Shown here piece by piece: positions 49,393 through 58,155 of a DNA stretch of 64,000 nt (positions within the stretch are counted from its first letter, which is position 1; each line of letters begins with the position of its first letter). This DNA comes from an uncultured Clostridia bacterium. GTDB taxonomy: Bacteria > Bacillota > Clostridia > Oscillospirales > Oscillospiraceae. Location of the stretch: the NCBI GenBank assembly GCA_937894515.1, contig CALCRH010000258.1:1-64000 (forward strand), given 5' to 3'. Below the pieces are notes generated by a model, which was not told the DNA's origin, made no database searches, and worked only from the letters and a program-made list of their open reading frames with translations. Made by a program: the position numbers and the translations under genes.

Positions 49393-50400
49393 TCAGTCCA
49401 CCATCTTGCAGGAGGTACGCTCAATAATGGTGGGTTTGAGGATATGGTTGTTCTCCATATTTTCTTTACCGGCCATCTTGTCCAGCATAACGGTCAACGC
49501 CGTTTCCGCCATTTCATCAATGGACTGGTCAATGGTGGTAAGACTGATCCGGGGCAGGGCAGAAAACGCAATATTATCAAATCCCATCAGGGAAATATCT
49601 TCAGGGATCCGCAGGCCGATTTCATCCGCCGCCTGCATCACGCCGATGGCCAGAGAGTCTGCCGCACAGAAGATCGCAGTGTATTTTAAAGGTTTTTCAA
49701 ACAGGTGCTTAGCCAGCATATAGCCGTTTTGCTGGGAGGATCGCTGAAAGCCGCTGTTGAGATACTCCACCGGAATGCCCAGTTCGGCACAGGCGTCCAC
49801 ATACCCTTTCAGTCGCTTTTCGTGGGTAACGGAATTTTTACGGGCACCCAAATAGAGAATGTTCCGATGCCCCAGCGAATAGAGGTATTCCGTACCCATT
49901 TTTGTTCCGGCATAGTTATCCACGCTGACATAGGGTTCCGACAGCTCCATCAGGTTTTCGCCGATAAATACAGATGGTACATAGCGGGAAAGAGGCAGAA
50001 TGGTCTCATAGGATTCCGAACCGATGGGCATCAGAAAAAGGCCGTCCACCTGCTTGCCCAACAGAAGTTTGAGTACCGCCTGCTCGCCGCCCAGATCGTA
50101 ATAAGAGTTGCATACCATCACGCTGTATCCCGCCTTGCGCGCCCGCAGTTCCAAACAGCTGACAAATTCGCTCATATACGGGTTCTGGATGCTGGGCACC
50201 ACCACGCCGAAGGTATCCGTGCGGCGCTTTACCATGGAGCGGGCAACGGAGTTCGGCATATAGCCCATTTCCTCGCTGAGCTTCAGTATTCTCCTTTTAG
50301 TCGCATCGCCGATCTCGCTGCTGTCGGAAAAAGCACGGGATACCGTGGCATAGGATACGCCGGCAGCTTTGGCAACATCTTTGATCGTCACTTTACCCAT
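49393..50400 (-). CDS. LacI/GalR family transcriptional regulator
   Basis: A 335-residue regulator. The helix-turn-helix and hinge are at the N-terminus: VTIKDVAKAAGVSYATVSRA followed by YMPNSVARSM. The rest is a periplasmic-binding-like sensor (FGVVVPSIQNPYMSEF, VDGLFLMPIG, LMGFDNIAFSAL). The start at 50400 has GGAGG. A LacI-like site overlaps its own 5' region, and matching sites lie at the two neighbouring promoters, so it most likely controls the whole cluster (41.0-54.5 kb). The inducer should be a sugar or sugar phosphate. Confidence 0.92.
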   Translation of the reverse strand: MGKVTIKDVAKAAGVSYATVSRAFSDSSEIGDATKRRILKLSEEMGYMPNSVARSMVKRRTDTFGVVVPSIQNPYMSEFVSCLELRARKAGYSVMVCNSYYDLGGEQAVLKLLLGKQVDGLFLMPIGSESYETILPLSRYVPSVFIGENLMELSEPYVSVDNYAGTKMGTEYLYSLGHRNILYLGARKNSVTHEKRLKGYVDACAELGIPVEYLNSGFQRSSQQNGYMLAKHLFEKPLKYTAIFCAADSLAIGVMQAADEIGLRIPEDISLMGFDNIAFSALPRISLTTIDQSIDEMAETALTVMLDKMAGKENMENNHILKPTIIERTSCKMVD

Positions 50401-50430
50401 GGGGAAATCCTCCGTTTCTGCGTTGTACTG

Positions 50431-50480
50431 GAAACGTTTGCGTTCAACATGATGATACAACAGGTCGTCTTTTCTGTCAA
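50431..50480 (-). promoter_or_regulatory. lacI-type promoter and operator
   Basis: On the minus strand: TTGACA (50475-50480), 17-nt spacer, TATCAT (50452-50457). The operator-like GGAAACGTTTGCG at 50430-50442 lies just downstream. Confidence 0.8.
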
Positions 50481-50549
50481 TCCCCTAAGCAGTTTTCCAA
50501 AACAAATCCACCGTTCTTCAAATTTTTTGGTGGAATTCACTTGTTTTTC

Positions 50550-50600
50550 TTGACAATTGTCCGGCAAGGTTTTACAATAGATTTACGGAAACGTTTACGG
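50550..50600 (+). promoter_or_regulatory. Promoter and LacI-type operator of the HAD/mutase operon
   Basis: TTGACA (50550-50555), 17-nt spacer, TACAAT (50573-50578), then ACGGAAACGTTTACGG at 50585-50600, right at the expected transcription start. This position is ideal for repression. Confidence 0.85.
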
Positions 50601-50634
50601 AACTTGATACAACCCAGATTAGGAGACGAATGCT

Positions 50635-51357
50635 ATGTTGGATACCATTTTCTTTGATGTGGGCAACACCCTGCGCGTGGTGGTGGAAGACCCTGAATTT
50701 TCCGCTGCCGCTGAAGCCGAGATCATGCGTCTGGTGGGTACCACAGAGAGTCACGAGGTCTTTTTTGAAAAGCTGGAAGCCAACTGGAAGCGATACCGGA
50801 AAGGGGTCAAGCAGAGTCTGCTGGATGCCGGCGAAATGGAGCTGTGGAGTCAGCACCTGCTGCCCGAGTACGACAAGGAGCTGATCTGTGCCAACGCCGG
50901 ACGGCTGACCCGTCTGTGGCGGGATCATGACGGACGCCGGGTGGCCCGCCCCGATGTGAAGTCCACACTGGAGGAGCTGGATCGCCGGGGCTACACCATG
51001 GGCATCATCGCCAATACCGTTACAGAGACCGAGATCCCCGACTGGATGTTTGAGGATAAGGTGGCTCGTTTTTTCAAAACGGTGATCCTGTCCTCCAAGG
51101 TGCGTCTGCGCAAACCCGACCCGGCCATCTATCATCTGGCCTGCCGTGCTATCGGTAAGTCGGAGGAGAACTGCGCCTATGTTGGCGACAATCCTATCCG
51201 GGATGTACAGGGCACCCGGGATGCCGGTTTCGGCATGATGATCCGCATAGACGAACCGGACACCATTAAAAAGGAGCCCCAGGAGATCACCCTGAAGCCT
51301 GATCATACCATTACCAAGATCTCCGATTTGCTGGATATCTTCCCTCCCCTGAAATAA
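50635..51357 (+). CDS. HAD-family hydrolase 1 of a tandem triplet
   Basis: A 240-residue HAD protein. Motif I is IFFDVGNTLRVV (Asp nucleophile; second Asp replaced by Gly), motif II IIANT, motif III LRKPDP, motif IV YVGDNPIRDVQG. The helical cap carries LLPEYDKELI..NAGRLT, a segment repeated in the next two genes. The three are clearly tandem duplicates that have diverged. Likely a phosphatase or phosphotransferase on a small metabolite. The substrate is unknown. Confidence 0.86.
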   Translation: MLDTIFFDVGNTLRVVVEDPEFSAAAEAEIMRLVGTTESHEVFFEKLEANWKRYRKGVKQSLLDAGEMELWSQHLLPEYDKELICANAGRLTRLWRDHDGRRVARPDVKSTLEELDRRGYTMGIIANTVTETEIPDWMFEDKVARFFKTVILSSKVRLRKPDPAIYHLACRAIGKSEENCAYVGDNPIRDVQGTRDAGFGMMIRIDEPDTIKKEPQEITLKPDHTITKISDLLDIFPPLK

Positions 51358-51404
51358 CGCGGATTTCTACCCGTCATCTTGAACCGTGAAAAGAGGACAC
51401 ACCG

Positions 51405-52169
51405 ATGAAAGAAAAAGAATTTGACGCGATCTTTTATGATTTGGGCGGTACGCTCCGTCTGGTGGAGCGGGATGCCGCCTTTGAAGCCGAGGCACGCCGG
51501 AAAATTGCCGCCTACTGCGGAGAAACCGGCGACCCGGATGAATTTTGCAAATTTTTGGACTACCGCTATGCCGGTTATAGAAAATGGTGCTTTGAAACTA
51601 TGCAGGAGGCGCCGGAGGAAGAGCTGTGGGGCAAGTGGCTGACGCCGGAGTATGATAAGGAACTCATAAAAAAGAATGCCATTGAGCTGACCATTGAATA
51701 CCGCAACAAGGACGGCCGCCGGGTGGTGGCACCCAACGGAGCCCAGTCTATTAAAGATATGTATGCCAATGGCTATAAGCTGGGCATCATCTCCAACCTC
51801 GTCACCTCTCAGGAGATCCCCCGCTGGCTGAAGGAGGACGAGCTGGAGCAGTATTTCGGCGCGGTGCTGCTCTCCTGTGTGGAGGGCATCCGCAAGCCCG
51901 ATCCCCGGATCAGTGCCAAGGCCTGCCAGATGCTGGGAGTTAAGCCGGAGCGCTGCGTGTACATCGGGGACAATCTCCAGCGGGATGTGGAGGGCACCAA
52001 AGCTGCCGGCTTTGGGATGTTCATTCTCTACACCACGCCGGAAAAACTGGCTAAAGAGAAGATTACCGAGGAGAACCGTCCCGACGCTGTGATCTTCGAC
52101 TTCAGCGAACTCAAGGACATTTTCCCCCAGGCACCCAAGGTAAACTGGGATAAGGTAAGGAAGGTGTAA
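51405..52169 (+). CDS. HAD-family hydrolase 2 of a tandem triplet
   Basis: A 254-residue HAD protein. Motif I is AIFYDLGGTLRLV, motif II IISNLV, motif III IRKPDP, motif IV YIGDNLQRDVEG. The cap segment is WLTPEYDKELIKKNAIELT, nearest to the copy in the first gene. Position 2 after the nucleophile is again Gly. It is separated from the first HAD gene by 47 nt and from the next by 3 nt. The C-terminal tail (about 25 residues, PKVNWDKVRKV) is unique. Confidence 0.86.
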   Translation: MKEKEFDAIFYDLGGTLRLVERDAAFEAEARRKIAAYCGETGDPDEFCKFLDYRYAGYRKWCFETMQEAPEEELWGKWLTPEYDKELIKKNAIELTIEYRNKDGRRVVAPNGAQSIKDMYANGYKLGIISNLVTSQEIPRWLKEDELEQYFGAVLLSCVEGIRKPDPRISAKACQMLGVKPERCVYIGDNLQRDVEGTKAAGFGMFILYTTPEKLAKEKITEENRPDAVIFDFSELKDIFPQAPKVNWDKVRKV

Positions 52170-52172
52170 GCA

Positions 52173-52928
52173 ATGGAAACAAAAGCAATTTTTCTGGATC
52201 TGGGCGGCACTTTCCGGGAGGTAGTAGAGATCCCCGAAGTCTACAACAAGGCTCGCGCCCGTATCGCCGAGATCTGTCAGACCGATATGGATCCGGACAC
52301 CTACTGGGCGTTTATCAACAAACGCTACGATGTATACCGGGAGTGGGCGCTTCGTTTTCTGTGCGAGGCGCCGGAAAAGCTGCTGTGGACCCGCTGGCTG
52401 GTGCCGGAGCTGGATCGGGACTATGTGGAGGCTCACGCCGTGGAACTGACGGAGAATTTCCGTCTGGCCAAGGGTGACCGCCAAGTCGTCCCCCACGGTA
52501 TTGAAACCGTGCGGGAGCTGCGCCGCCGAGGCTATAAGGTGGGCATCATCTCTGACCTTGTAGGCACCGTGGAGATCGACAAGTGGCTGGATCGGGACGG
52601 CATCCGGGATCTTTTCTGTACGGTGAAGCAGTCCTCTGTCACCCTTTTGCGCAAGCCCCACCCTGCCATTTATTTTCAGGCGCTGGATGAGGCCGGGGTG
52701 CGGGGCGAGGAAAGCGTGTTTGTGGGTGATAACCTGAACCGGGACATTATCGGCGCTAAGGCTGCCGGGTTCGGCGGCACCGTTTCCGTGGAATACCCCG
52801 GCAAGCGCCTGAAGCTCACCCAGGAAAATGTACCCGACTGCATCATCCATGATTTTGCCGACCTTCTGAACGTATTCCCCGGAAACGGAGAATTCCACCC
52901 GGAAAATGCTGAAAGGAGAGACCCCTGA
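52173..52928 (+). CDS. HAD-family hydrolase 3 of a tandem triplet
   Basis: A 251-residue HAD protein. Motif I is AIFLDLGGTFREV, motif II IISDLV, motif III LRKPHP, motif IV FVGDNLNRDIIG. The cap segment WLVPELDRDYVEAHAVELT is the most diverged of the three. It ends with a hydrophilic tail. The last base of its stop overlaps the ATG of the mutase-like gene, so the two are translationally coupled and probably work in the same step or series. Confidence 0.86.
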   Translation: METKAIFLDLGGTFREVVEIPEVYNKARARIAEICQTDMDPDTYWAFINKRYDVYREWALRFLCEAPEKLLWTRWLVPELDRDYVEAHAVELTENFRLAKGDRQVVPHGIETVRELRRRGYKVGIISDLVGTVEIDKWLDRDGIRDLFCTVKQSSVTLLRKPHPAIYFQALDEAGVRGEESVFVGDNLNRDIIGAKAAGFGGTVSVEYPGKRLKLTQENVPDCIIHDFADLLNVFPGNGEFHPENAERRDP

Positions 52929-54496
52929 TGAAACAGTATAAACTTTCCGGCGGCGAAGCCCTGGCGCAAGCCGTGGAACACATCTATCAAACCACTGATC
53001 AGGATGACTATCATCTCGAGCCTCTGAACTTGGTCGATGAGGTCGGACAGGGCGTTGGCTGCGTCAAGCCCGGCGACGGCGTGATCTTCTGCTGCCGCCG
53101 GGGAGAACGGGAGGTAGAACTGACCGACGCCTTTACCGATCCCGATTTCAAGGGCTTTGCCCGGCAGAAGCTGGATCCGCTGGATTTCGTGATCCTGACC
53201 ATGTACAACGAAAAATATACCTATCTTCCCATCGCCTTCGCCCCGGAAAAGGTGAAGATGACCCTGGGCGAGATCGTGTCCAGGGCTGGCAGGAGGCAAC
53301 TGCACTTGGCCGAGAGCGAAAAATATGCCCATGTGACCTTCTTCTTCAACGGCGGTAATCAGACTCCCTATCCCGGCGAGGACGACATCCGGGTACCCTC
53401 CCCCAAGGGAGTGGCCTTTGAGACTGTCCCAGCGCTGAGTCTGCCGAAGGTGGCAGAGCAGCTGAAGGACGGTCTCGACAAGGGCTATGACTTTATCGTA
53501 ACCAACTTCGCCAACGGCGATGTCATCGGTCACACCTCCTGCGACAGTGCCAAGCCATTGGCGGCGGAAGCCGTAGATGAGCATCTGGGAAAATGCATTT
53601 CCTATGCTCTGGCAAAGGACTACACCGTTATGGTCACTGCCGACCACGGCAACATTGAGGTGCTCCACAAGCCCGACGGCACCCCCCACGGCGCCCACAC
53701 CACCAACAAGGTGGCATTCTCCGTACTGGGCGGCGGCGCCAAAATGGTCAAATCAACCGGCAAGCTGTGCGATGCGGCGCCTACTGTTCTGGCCGCCATG
53801 GGCATCGACCAACCCACCGAGATGACCGGCACTCCCCTGTTTTCTTTCCGAAAAACCGGGAAGGTTCTGCTGCTGATTCTGGATGGTTGGGGCTTGGACG
53901 CCCCTACGGACAACAATCCTATCCATACTGCCGCCACCCCCTTCTGGGATGCCCTTCTGCAAGACAATGACTATGCCGTACTGGATGCCTCCGGCCCGGC
54001 GGTGGGTCTGGCAGGGGGCAAGACCGGCAACTCCGAGGCCGGTCACATCAATCTGGGCTCCGGACGGGTAGTCCTGCAGGACGATGTACGGCTCAATCAG
54101 GCTATGGCCGATGGCAGCTTCTCTAAAAACGAGAAATTCCTGACGGTGATCCGCTCCTGCAAGGAAAAGGGCACCGCCCTGCACCTGTTGGCCCTGCTGA
54201 CCAAGAAATCCTCCCACGGCTCCATTGACTATCCTCTGGCACTCTTGCAGATGGCCAAGGACGAGGGGCTGAAGGACGTATTCGTACACATCATCTTCGA
54301 CGGACGCTCCACCGATCCCGGCAGCGCTCCGGCACTGCTGCGGGAGCTGGGACAGACCATGGAGACCTTGGGCATAGGTAGTATCGTCTCCGGTGTAGGC
54401 CGGGGTGTGGCACTGGATCGCGATCAGAATTGGGCCAAGGTACAGCGGGCCTATGATTCGCTGGTATCCGGCACCGGTGTTGCGTATCAAGAATAA
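52928..54496 (+). CDS. Circularly permuted cofactor-independent phosphoglycerate mutase-like protein
   Basis: A 522-residue alkaline-phosphatase-superfamily protein with iPGM parts in swapped order. Residues 1-310 match the usual C-terminal part: CRRGER (R58, R61), ESEKY (K132), NFANGDVIGH (D198, H202), TADHGN (D239, H240), GAHTT (H257). Residues 311-522 match the usual N-terminal part: LLLILDGWG (D319), GKTGNSEAGH (S369, nucleophile), H430, DGRS (R460), R492 and R498. Known iPGM numbers map with a constant +307 in this half and -203 to -205 in the other. The position of Asp154 is Ser461, and GGVHSH is KSSHGS, so activity may differ. Fourth gene of the LacI-site-controlled HAD operon. Confidence 0.85.
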   Translation: MKQYKLSGGEALAQAVEHIYQTTDQDDYHLEPLNLVDEVGQGVGCVKPGDGVIFCCRRGEREVELTDAFTDPDFKGFARQKLDPLDFVILTMYNEKYTYLPIAFAPEKVKMTLGEIVSRAGRRQLHLAESEKYAHVTFFFNGGNQTPYPGEDDIRVPSPKGVAFETVPALSLPKVAEQLKDGLDKGYDFIVTNFANGDVIGHTSCDSAKPLAAEAVDEHLGKCISYALAKDYTVMVTADHGNIEVLHKPDGTPHGAHTTNKVAFSVLGGGAKMVKSTGKLCDAAPTVLAAMGIDQPTEMTGTPLFSFRKTGKVLLLILDGWGLDAPTDNNPIHTAATPFWDALLQDNDYAVLDASGPAVGLAGGKTGNSEAGHINLGSGRVVLQDDVRLNQAMADGSFSKNEKFLTVIRSCKEKGTALHLLALLTKKSSHGSIDYPLALLQMAKDEGLKDVFVHIIFDGRSTDPGSAPALLRELGQTMETLGIGSIVSGVGRGVALDRDQNWAKVQRAYDSLVSGTGVAYQE

Positions 54497-54519
54497 CCCC
54501 AGACGGTAATAAATAAAAA

Positions 54520-54550
54520 ACTGCCGCAGAGGTTGCAGCTCTGCGGCAGT
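54520..54550. terminator. Stem-loop after the mutase-like gene
   Basis: ACTGCCGCAGAG / CTCTGCGGCAGT, 7-nt loop. On the plus strand no T run follows; on the minus strand T6 follows. It may end the operon only weakly. Confidence 0.6.
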
Positions 54551-54581
54551 CCATAAGGTCATATAAACCGGTGAAGTATTA

Positions 54582-54619
54582 TTGACCTTTCCTATTTTAT
54601 TTGATATCGTCCGTATAGT
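54582..54619 (+). promoter_or_regulatory. Promoter region of hppA
   Basis: TTGACC (54582-54587), 17-nt spacer, TATCGT (54605-54610). A better -10 (TATAGT, 54614-54619) is 26 nt away from the -35, so the exact promoter is unsure. Confidence 0.45.
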
Positions 54620-54684
54620 CAAGGGGGAGCGCTCTATCCAGGTGACTTCCCCGTCATATTCTGATTTACAGAGGATTGTCAACT

Positions 54685-56775
54685 ATGGAAAAATATCTGG
54701 TATTGGCCACATTTGTTGGCTCTGTTCTCGCGATTCTCTTCGCCGTTTTTACGGCAAAAAAGGTTCTGAGCTTTCCGGAGGGAACGCCCCTGATGCAGCA
54801 GATTTCCGGCTATATCCGTCAGGGTGCCAACGCCTATCTGCGCCGTCAGTATAAGGTTGTGGGGATCTTCTTTGCCTGCATGATCGTGGTGCTTTGCATC
54901 ATGGCGGCCTGCGGTCTTCTGACCTGGTTCGTGCCCTTTGCGTTTCTCACCGGCGGCTTCTTCTCCGGTCTTTCCGGCTTTGTGGGCATGAAGATCGCCA
55001 CCGCCGCCAACTGCCGCACCGCTAACGCCTGCATGGAGGGCCTCAATCGCGGCCTGCGGGTGGCGTTCTCCGCCGGCAGCGTCATGGGATTCACCGTGGT
55101 GGGACTTGGCCTGTTCGATATCTCCGTGTGGTTCTTGCTGCTGCGATTCGTGTTCAAGCTGGACGCCAGCAGTATCACCAGCGCCATGCTGACCTTCGGT
55201 ATGGGCGCCAGCTCCATGGCACTGTTCGCCCGTGTGGGCGGCGGTATCTTCACCAAGGCCGCCGATGTGGGCGCTGACCTGGTGGGCAAAGTGGAGGCCG
55301 GCATCCCCGAGGATGACCCCCGAAATCCCGCCGTCATCGCCGATAACGTGGGCGATAACGTGGGCGACGTGGCTGGTATGGGCGCTGACCTGTACGAGAG
55401 CTACGTGGGCTCCATCATCTCCGCCTCTGCACTGGGCGTTGCCGCTTTTTCCGGCAGTGACCCCTTCAAGGCCATGGCCATTCCCATGGTGATGGCCGCC
55501 GTGGGAATTCTGTGTTCCATCATCGGATCCTTCTTCGTCAAAACCTCTGAGAACGCCGACCAGCGCACGCTGCTGAAGGCACTGGCCCGCGGCACCAATC
55601 TGTCCGCCGTTCTCATTGCCATCATCTCCTTCTTCCTGGTTTGGAAGTTGCTGGGCATCCAGCATTGGGGACTGTATGTAGCCATTCTGTCCGGTCTGGT
55701 GGCAGGTGTGCTGATCGGCAAGGCCACTGAATACTATACCTCCGACACCTATAAGCCCACACAGGAGCTGTCCTCCAAGAGCCAGACCGGTGCCGCCACC
55801 ATCATCATCGGCGGTCTGGGTCTGGGTATGCTGTCCACCGCCATTCCCATCGTCATTGTGGCGGTATGCATCCTGCTGGCCTTCTTCCTGGCCGGCGGCA
55901 GTACCAATGCCAACATGGGTCTGTACGGTATCGCACTGGCCGCCGTGGGTATGCTGTCTACGCTGGGTATCACCCTGGCCACTGATGCTTACGGCCCCGT
56001 GGCCGATAACGCCGGCGGCATTGCTGAGATGGCCGGTCTGCCCGCCGAGGTGCGAAACCGCACCGATGCGCTGGACTCCCTGGGCAATACCACCGCCGCC
56101 ACCGGCAAGGGCTTTGCTATCGGCTCTGCCGCGCTGACCGCCCTGGCTCTCATGGCCTCATATATTGAAAAGGTCAAAGAGGTCGGTGCTTCTGTAGACT
56201 TTTCCGACTTCTCCCTGATGAATCCCGTTGTACTGGTGGGGCTGTTTATCGGTGCCTGCCTGCCTTTTGTGTTTGCCGCTTTGACCATGAACTCTGTAGG
56301 TCGCGCTGCCCAGAGTGTGGTACTGGAGGTACGCCGCCAGTTCAAGGAGATCACAGGCCTGCTGCAAGGCAAAAATGAGCCAGACTACGCCCGCTGCGTC
56401 GACCTGTGCATGAAAGCCTCTCTGAAGGAGATGGTGCTTCCCACTGTCATCGCTATTGCCGTACCCGTTGTGGTGGGTATGGTCCTGGGCTTCCGCGGCG
56501 TTGTGGGTATGCTGGGCGGTGCCACTGTCTCCGGCTTCCTAATGGCTATCTATATGGCCAATGCCGGCGGTGCATGGGATAACGCCAAGAAGTACATCGA
56601 ATCTGACCACTTCGGCGGCAAGGGCAGCGACGCCCACAAGGCCGGTGTGGTGGGCGACACCGTAGGCGATCCCTTCAAGGATACCTCCGGCCCTGCCATC
56701 AACATCCTCATCAAGCTGCTGAGCATGGTCTCCATCGTGTTTGCCGGTCTCGTGGTCAACTTCTCTCTGCTGTAA
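54685..56775 (+). CDS. hppA: Membrane-bound ion-pumping pyrophosphatase
   Basis: A 696-residue integral membrane protein with about 16 helices that couples PPi hydrolysis to H+ (or Na+) export. PPi/Mg sites: FTKAADVGADLVGKVE, DNVGDNVGDVAGMGADLYES, and near the C-terminus DNAKKYIE and DTVGDPFKDTSGPA. The sequence LGNTTAATGKG carries Ala at the position that marks the K+-dependent subfamily. Na+ versus H+ specificity is not decided. The ATG at 54685 has AGAGGA 9 nt upstream; a TTG three codons earlier is less likely. Confidence 0.96.
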   Translation: MEKYLVLATFVGSVLAILFAVFTAKKVLSFPEGTPLMQQISGYIRQGANAYLRRQYKVVGIFFACMIVVLCIMAACGLLTWFVPFAFLTGGFFSGLSGFVGMKIATAANCRTANACMEGLNRGLRVAFSAGSVMGFTVVGLGLFDISVWFLLLRFVFKLDASSITSAMLTFGMGASSMALFARVGGGIFTKAADVGADLVGKVEAGIPEDDPRNPAVIADNVGDNVGDVAGMGADLYESYVGSIISASALGVAAFSGSDPFKAMAIPMVMAAVGILCSIIGSFFVKTSENADQRTLLKALARGTNLSAVLIAIISFFLVWKLLGIQHWGLYVAILSGLVAGVLIGKATEYYTSDTYKPTQELSSKSQTGAATIIIGGLGLGMLSTAIPIVIVAVCILLAFFLAGGSTNANMGLYGIALAAVGMLSTLGITLATDAYGPVADNAGGIAEMAGLPAEVRNRTDALDSLGNTTAATGKGFAIGSAALTALALMASYIEKVKEVGASVDFSDFSLMNPVVLVGLFIGACLPFVFAALTMNSVGRAAQSVVLEVRRQFKEITGLLQGKNEPDYARCVDLCMKASLKEMVLPTVIAIAVPVVVGMVLGFRGVVGMLGGATVSGFLMAIYMANAGGAWDNAKKYIESDHFGGKGSDAHKAGVVGDTVGDPFKDTSGPAINILIKLLSMVSIVFAGLVVNFSLL

Positions 56776-56794
56776 AAACTCTCCCCCTATTGAT

Positions 56795-56825
56795 AAAAGG
56801 ACACTGCCTTTGGCGGTGTCCTTTT
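56795..56825 (+). terminator. Intrinsic terminator
   Basis: AAAAGGACACTGCC / GGCGGTGTCCTTTT with a TTT loop, 20 nt after hppA. It marks the left edge of the accessory region. Confidence 0.88.
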
Positions 56826-56894
56826 ATGCATTTGTCGGTTCTTACATCTTTTGGTTAAATTTTGCAAGGCATAGAAAGGTTACTGCGGTAAATA

Positions 56895-57245
56895 CTACCC
56901 TTGTAACTTTACCTTTGACTGGAGGAATTTTGTGCCAATTTCAAAGGAAACGCCATCATCAAACGGAATCGCACAGATTTCTTCTAAGGCACTATGAAGC
57001 GCATCCGGCGTGAGGGGAAGATTTTTTAATGTGGCGTCCAAATCCATTGTGGCTCGATTGTCCAAACCGACAATGGCCGTCACCAACATACCACCCTTTA
57101 ACACAAACTTTTCCTTGTAGGCAGAGGCAGACAAGCGTAGCATCAGGCGCTCAAACATATAGTTCTGCAGAATGACCTGTGCCGGTATATTCTTCTGCTT
57201 GGCAATATTGCGGATCTTTGCTTTCAAACTCATTGCGTTACTCAT
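56895..57245 (-). pseudogene. Truncated AbiEii-type nucleotidyltransferase toxin
   Basis: Only the N-terminal ~105 residues of an AbiEii protein remain: FVLKGGMLVTAIVGLDNRATMDLDATL is the GG..D-x-D nucleotidyltransferase core (full-length relatives have about 270-300 residues, as at 58372-59268). After FEIGTKF it runs into unrelated codons and stops. The frame overlaps the upstream antitoxin gene by 4 nt, as in intact abiE operons. The toxin should be inactive. Confidence 0.83.
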
Positions 57246-57835
57246 AGGAGTACCTCCAGATACTGTCTCAAGACATTCGCTACACGCATTTTTTTTGCGT
57301 AGGCATAGAGCTTGTTCAAATCTTTTTTGGGATGGGCTGCGTAGAGTTTTAATGAAGCAAGGAACGTTTCTGTTCCCACCCTGTTGCGGCTGCGAATCAT
57401 ATCACACACAGTACGTTCAAGGTCATATGCGGGCACTTGATTTCCAGAAGGCGTGCTTAGCATCGTACGCCCCAAATCGAACAGCTCCGGCTTAATATAA
57501 TAGATTTTACATTCATTTTTCATCGCTGCTGATGCTGTGTAATTTGACGGTACTGTGATCGTATGCTCAAAGGGAGTTCTATCCGAAATACCATGGAGGA
57601 ACAGTGCCGTTTCGTGAGAAAAAACAAGCCTTTCAGAAAATTTGCTGATAGATAACAGTTCATCGGGCATATCATCAGGGAGAATGTACTGCCCCTGTGC
57701 AATCCTGTGGATTTTATTATTTTTGCACAGCTTATAGAGCATGGCTTTGGAGACGCCATGCTCCGCAGCTGTTTTCGTTTCAATCACACCGCCATGTTCT
57801 TGGGCAATAGAAATCAGCTCGGTCATATAGTCCAT
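57242..57835 (-). CDS. AbiEi-type antitoxin, orphaned
   Basis: A 197-residue AbiEi family protein. An N-terminal winged helix (residues about 10-55, AAEHGVSKAMLYKLCKNNKI and GQYIL) is followed by the C-terminal domain with FSHETALFLHGISDRTP and DLERTVCDMIRSR. In AbiE systems this protein neutralises the toxin and represses its own promoter. The partner gene downstream is truncated. The start at 57835 has AAGGAG 7 nt upstream. Confidence 0.87.
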   Translation of the reverse strand: MDYMTELISIAQEHGGVIETKTAAEHGVSKAMLYKLCKNNKIHRIAQGQYILPDDMPDELLSISKFSERLVFSHETALFLHGISDRTPFEHTITVPSNYTASAAMKNECKIYYIKPELFDLGRTMLSTPSGNQVPAYDLERTVCDMIRSRNRVGTETFLASLKLYAAHPKKDLNKLYAYAKKMRVANVLRQYLEVLL

Positions 57836-57867
57836 ATCATCACTCCTTGCATTTATAAATCAAGGAT

Positions 57868-57896
57868 ATTGTATGCGATTTCGTTATGAAAGTCAA
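57868..57896 (-). promoter_or_regulatory. Promoter of the first abiE module
   Basis: On the minus strand: TTGACT (57891-57896), 17-nt spacer, TACAAT (57868-57873). Confidence 0.78.
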
Positions 57897-57972
57897 CAAT
57901 AATTCATGTGGAACTCCTACAATCAAGAAAACGGTAATACTGAAAAATGTACACTGAGCGAACACGGTCTGG

Positions 57973-58134
57973 TTAAAGGATTATTCCACGGGCGGCCGCC
58001 TGTGGGGACATCCTATGCTGGGTGTGATGATGGCGGAGGAGATGGTCAATGAGCATTTCAAAGAGACTAATCCTCAGAAGGTAAAATTGTTAGAGCACAT
58101 CATCGCCAGTCATCACGGCACGCCGGAATTTTGG
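57973..58134 (+). pseudogene. Fragment of an HD-domain (YhaM-like) phosphohydrolase
   Basis: The plus strand reads DYSTGGRLWGHPMLGVMMAE and later LLEHIIASHHGTPEF. This is the HD-domain segment (GH..MG.....H.I.SHHG) of YhaM-family 3'-5' exoribonucleases. It lacks both ends, has no start of its own, and is flanked by repeats. It cannot be functional. Confidence 0.7.
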
Positions 58135-58155
58135 CGCGGCTGTCTATCGCAGAGT

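Noticed and set aside
54520..54550. Strong rho-independent terminator for the HAD/mutase operon
   Set aside because: The T run is on the wrong side for rightward transcription; listed only as a weak stem-loop.
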